From CAZCSK01 sp964501265 (lineage in GTDB: Bacteria; Actinomycetota; CADDZG01; JAHWKV01), in contig CAZCSK010000049.1 of assembly GCA_964501265.1 (NCBI GenBank), forward strand, positions 1 to 14,168: a stretch of DNA of 14,168 nucleotides, written 5' to 3'. Of this stretch, positions 11,924 through 14,168 are shown in pieces; the first letter of the stretch is position 1, and the number at the start of each line of letters is the position of its first letter. The position numbers were made by a program, and so were the translations under genes. A model generated the notes under the pieces. The model saw only the letters and a program-made list of their open reading frames with translations. It searched no databases and was not told the origin of the DNA.

Positions 11924-12460
11924 ATGAGCGGACTTGAGATCGAGATCGCCGACCTCGTACTTTCCCCGGGGTCGTCGGTGCAGATTGCGGGTTCGCATGC
12001 CATCCCCGGGATGAGGGCGGCTCTGGGAGGGGTCCGGGAAACCGATGCAGTGAACGTGACTTTGAGCGCATGCAACCTTGTCGAAGGGGTTGAGGTCACC
12101 GGCGAGGTCTCGGGGACACTGAATCTTTGTTGCTCTCGGTGTTTGCTCGATTTCGAGAAGGAGTTTGTGAGTCAGGTTACAGAAACATTCTGGTTCGAGG
12201 CCGGACGGGCCGACGAAGGAGAGGGTTACCAGATCCAAGGAACGGTTATCGATCTTGAGCCGATGTTGCGTGACGTAATCGTGCTTTCGATCCCCGTTCA
12301 TCCAGTTCATTCAGAAGATTGCAAGGGTCTTTGCTCCAGCTGCGGGGCTGACCGAAATGTTGAGGATTGCGGTCACGAATTGAAGCCTGCCGACCAACGT
12401 TGGGCGCCACTTGAGGGCTTCTTTGATCGCAAGGAAGGCAAAAGCAAGGAGAGTAAATAG
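11924..12460 (+). CDS. DUF177 (YceD-like) protein
   Basis: This is a DUF177 protein of 178 residues, found next to rpmF in most bacteria and linked in E. coli (YceD) and chloroplasts to 23S rRNA accumulation. The core is visible as the N-terminal LEIEIADLVLSPGSSVQI, GEVSGTLNLCCSRCLLDF (a CxxC pair) and TVIDLEPMLRDVIVLSIPVH. A second Cys cluster follows, CKGLCSSCGADRNVEDCGHE, typical of the family's probable zinc site. ATG 11924 fits the family start; ATG 11885 would add 13 residues but overlaps a likely -10 box. The stop is two bases before the rpmF start codon. It is probably co-transcribed with rpmF and rnc. Confidence 0.9.
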   Translation: MSGLEIEIADLVLSPGSSVQIAGSHAIPGMRAALGGVRETDAVNVTLSACNLVEGVEVTGEVSGTLNLCCSRCLLDFEKEFVSQVTETFWFEAGRADEGEGYQIQGTVIDLEPMLRDVIVLSIPVHPVHSEDCKGLCSSCGADRNVEDCGHELKPADQRWAPLEGFFDRKEGKSKESK

Positions 12461-12462
12461 AT

Positions 12463-12639
12463 ATGCCGGTACCCAAGAGAAAAAAGTCTCGATCCACCAC
12501 GCGCCACCGCAAGTCTCAGTGGAAGCTCGAAGTCCCGGGCAACTCCACCTGCCCACAGTGTCACGCGCCCAAGGCATCTCACCGCGTCTGCGGTAAATGC
12601 GGTTTCTACGACGGGCGCGAAGTCGTCGAGGTCGAATAA
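12463..12639 (+). CDS. rpmF: 50S ribosomal protein bL32
   Basis: bL32 of the large subunit, 58 residues. It starts MPVPKRKKSRSTTRHRKSQW, the family start, and has a CPQC pair and a CGKCG pair that form the zinc knuckle (four-Cys form). The body ends FYDGREVVEVE. ATG 12463 follows the DUF177 stop by two bases, with AAGGAG about 12 bases upstream. DUF177-rpmF-rnc is a widespread gene order. The downstream rnc frame begins inside or at the end of this gene. Confidence 0.97.
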   Translation: MPVPKRKKSRSTTRHRKSQWKLEVPGNSTCPQCHAPKASHRVCGKCGFYDGREVVEVE

Positions 12640-13319
12640 CGAGCGCCGCTGCCCTGGCTGAAATCAAAGCCGCGCTCCTTAATCCCGCGGTCATCGTAAC
12701 TTCGCTGACCCACCGTAGCCACGCGTTCGAGCAAGGTGGACAGAACAACGAACGGTTGGAGTTTCTCGGCGATGCCGTGCTGGGGCTGGTTGTTACCGAC
12801 CTGATCTACGGGTGGTACCCGGCCCTCGCGGAGGGCGATATGGCGAAATTGCGCGCCAGCGTAGTGAATATGCCCGTACTCGCCGAGATCGCGCGCTCGA
12901 TCAAGCTGGGTGAAGAATTGCTTCTAGGCAAAGGTGAGGAAATGTCGGGGGGGCGCGAAAAGTCATCGATCCTCGCCGACGCACTGGAGGCCGTGATTGG
13001 GGCCGTCTATCTCGACGGTGGGATCGAGACTGCGCAACGGTTAATAGAGCAACTCTTTTCGGATCACATTCGAGACCGTGTAGAAAGCGGTGAAGTTCGG
13101 GACTTCAAGACCAGCCTTCAAGAGGTGGCTGTCGCCGACTCGGGTTCCGTGCCCTCTTATCGAATCACGGCGACGGGACCGGATCATGCAAAGCGATTCA
13201 AGGCTTCGGTTTACATAGATGGACGAATGCAGGGGGAGGGCGAAGGGCGGTCGAAAAAGAGCGCGGAACAGGCCGCCGCCAAGCAAGCCCTGTCGAATTG
13301 GAGTCGGACAGATGCCTGA
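12597..13319 (+). CDS. rnc: Ribonuclease III
   Basis: RNase III cleaves double-stranded RNA, including rRNA precursors and mRNAs. The catalytic domain has the signature NNERLEFLGDAVLGLV, EGDMAKLRASVVN and LADALEAVIGAVYLDGG with its metal-binding acidic residues. A C-terminal dsRNA-binding domain begins DFKTSLQEVAVADSGSVPSY and ends KKSAEQAAAKQAL. The start is a puzzle. The only ATG upstream in frame is 12597, inside rpmF (43-base overlap, 240 residues), with a weak ribosome binding site. A non-standard ATA at 12636 overlaps the rpmF stop (ATAA) and would give 227 residues. The basic residues 1-13 from the rpmF overlap are not typical of the family. The stop overlaps the mutM start by eight bases. 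Confidence 0.93.
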   Translation: MRFLRRARSRRGRITSAAALAEIKAALLNPAVIVTSLTHRSHAFEQGGQNNERLEFLGDAVLGLVVTDLIYGWYPALAEGDMAKLRASVVNMPVLAEIARSIKLGEELLLGKGEEMSGGREKSSILADALEAVIGAVYLDGGIETAQRLIEQLFSDHIRDRVESGEVRDFKTSLQEVAVADSGSVPSYRITATGPDHAKRFKASVYIDGRMQGEGEGRSKKSAEQAAAKQALSNWSRTDA

Positions 13320-14157
13320 ACTACCCGAAGTGGAAGTGTTGCGCCGCGACTTGGAAAAGGACGTCGTGGGACGCAAAATCAAATCAGCTGAAGTGCGTGT
13401 GACGAAAAACGCCATGCGCATCATCAGACGCCACAACCGTCGGAAGGACTTCGAAGACGCTTTGTCGGGCGCAAAGATTGCGAAGATCGACAGGCAGGGT
13501 AAGTACCTGCTTATTTTCTTAGACACCAAACAGATTCTTGTGATTCACCTGGGCATGTCGGGGCAACTGATGTTGACGAAGACCTCTGCGCCGATCGAAA
13601 ACCACACGCACATCATCATCACCTTCACAGTGGGAGGACAGTTGCGCTACGTCGACCCGCGCAGTTTCGGCGAAATGTTCATCACCACGGCCGATGAGGA
13701 AGGGCTCATCGAAGGCCTGACGAAACTGGGCATTGACCCCTTGGAAGATGCCCTCACTTGGCAGTTCTTCTCAGAGACCCTTGCGAATCGCAAGACGAAA
13801 CTAAAGACGTTGTTGATGGATCAGAAGTTCATCTGCGGCATTGGGAATATCTACTCGGACGAGATCTTGTTCGCGGCTGGGCTTCGTCACGATCGCAGCT
13901 CCGAGACTCTGGTGTCGGCGGAGGTGCGCCGGCTCTACCGGGCCATTCAGGAGGTACTGCAGGATGCAATCAAGTTCCGAGGAACTTCCGCGGACGACGA
14001 GCAGTATGTTGATCTCTATGGCGGGCTCGGCGAATTTCAAGATCAATTGAAGGTCTATCAGCGCGAGGGTGTGCCGTGCAGAAGGTGCCGTACTCTCGTG
14101 GTGCGATCCCGATGGAGCAATCGTTCCACGTACCACTGTCCCCAATGCCAGGTGTGA
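13312..14157 (+). CDS. mutM: Formamidopyrimidine-DNA glycosylase
   Basis: MutM (Fpg) removes 8-oxoguanine and other oxidised purines and cuts the strand by beta/delta elimination. It starts MPELPEVEVLRRDL, where the proline after Met is the catalytic nucleophile and E3 is essential. QGKYLLIFL carries the conserved Lys, then LGMSGQLML, YVDPRSFGEM and FICGIGNIYSDEILFAAGLR, which holds the helix-two-turn-helix. The C-terminal zinc finger is CRRC then CPQC, with the substrate-contacting Arg in SNRSTYHCPQC. It has 281 residues and looks complete and active. A GTG at 14154 overlaps the stop as GTGA and may begin a further gene that leaves the window (only VKTEQ visible). Confidence 0.96.
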   Translation: MPELPEVEVLRRDLEKDVVGRKIKSAEVRVTKNAMRIIRRHNRRKDFEDALSGAKIAKIDRQGKYLLIFLDTKQILVIHLGMSGQLMLTKTSAPIENHTHIIITFTVGGQLRYVDPRSFGEMFITTADEEGLIEGLTKLGIDPLEDALTWQFFSETLANRKTKLKTLLMDQKFICGIGNIYSDEILFAAGLRHDRSSETLVSAEVRRLYRAIQEVLQDAIKFRGTSADDEQYVDLYGGLGEFQDQLKVYQREGVPCRRCRTLVVRSRWSNRSTYHCPQCQV

Positions 14158-14168
14158 AGACCGAGCAA

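Noticed and set aside
11038..12099. 353-residue minus-strand ORF opposite coaD and the DivIVA-like gene
   Set aside because: Antisense of two well-supported genes and of a promoter region; long only because of GC-rich codon bias.

Overview
The window looks like a chromosome fragment of a member of the Actinomycetota, probably an uncultured, deep-branching lineage. The gene order is the main reason. From 5184 to the right end it runs thiL-thiD, a DUF3618 protein and a holin-like membrane protein, rpmB, then recG-rsmD-coaD, a SepIVA/DivIVA-like coiled-coil protein, a DUF177 protein, rpmF, rnc and mutM. The last block matches the order known from mycobacteria (SepIVA, DUF177, rnc, mutM). GC content is moderate to high, GTG and TTG starts are common, and several genes have TANNNT -10 boxes about 6-7 bases before the start, as in actinobacterial leaderless transcripts. 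No tRNA, rRNA or CRISPR array was seen.

Positions 1-4812 are a chromosomal integron. An IntI-type tyrosine recombinase (3709-4749, minus) carries the integron-specific extra motif. Beyond its 3' end lie a probable attI site (core near 3527-3550) and a row of gene cassettes, each ending in a recognisable attC site of 58-61 bp. The five attC sites (45-105, 976-1033, 1418-1478, 2446-2506, 2965-3025) share the same folding plan. Cassette genes and intI all lie on the minus strand, so this is the uncommon arrangement in which intI points toward its cassettes. From attI outward the cassettes encode a four-helix membrane protein, a one-helix small protein, an unknown protein with a possible papain-like Cys/His signature, a small Cys-rich (DUF6980-like) protein and a SAM-dependent methyltransferase. 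A sixth cassette runs off the left edge.

A dodecin gene (4905-5111, minus) separates the integron from the housekeeping block. Inside it lies a perfect actinobacterial-type LexA box, about 180 bases upstream of intI. It is a candidate SOS operator or a chance palindrome.

The housekeeping block makes thiamine diphosphate (ThiL, ThiD), CoA (CoaD), ribosomal proteins bL28 and bL32, and RNA or DNA maintenance enzymes (RsmD, RNase III, RecG, MutM), plus an envelope or division factor. Across it lies a second unusual element: a roughly 70-75 bp G-rich palindromic repeat in three copies. One is in frame inside thiL and one in frame inside recG, both adding nearly the same 25 residues. The third forms the last codons and stop of coaD. 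This resembles the protein-coding palindromic elements of Rickettsia and is, with the inverted integron, the most notable content of the window.
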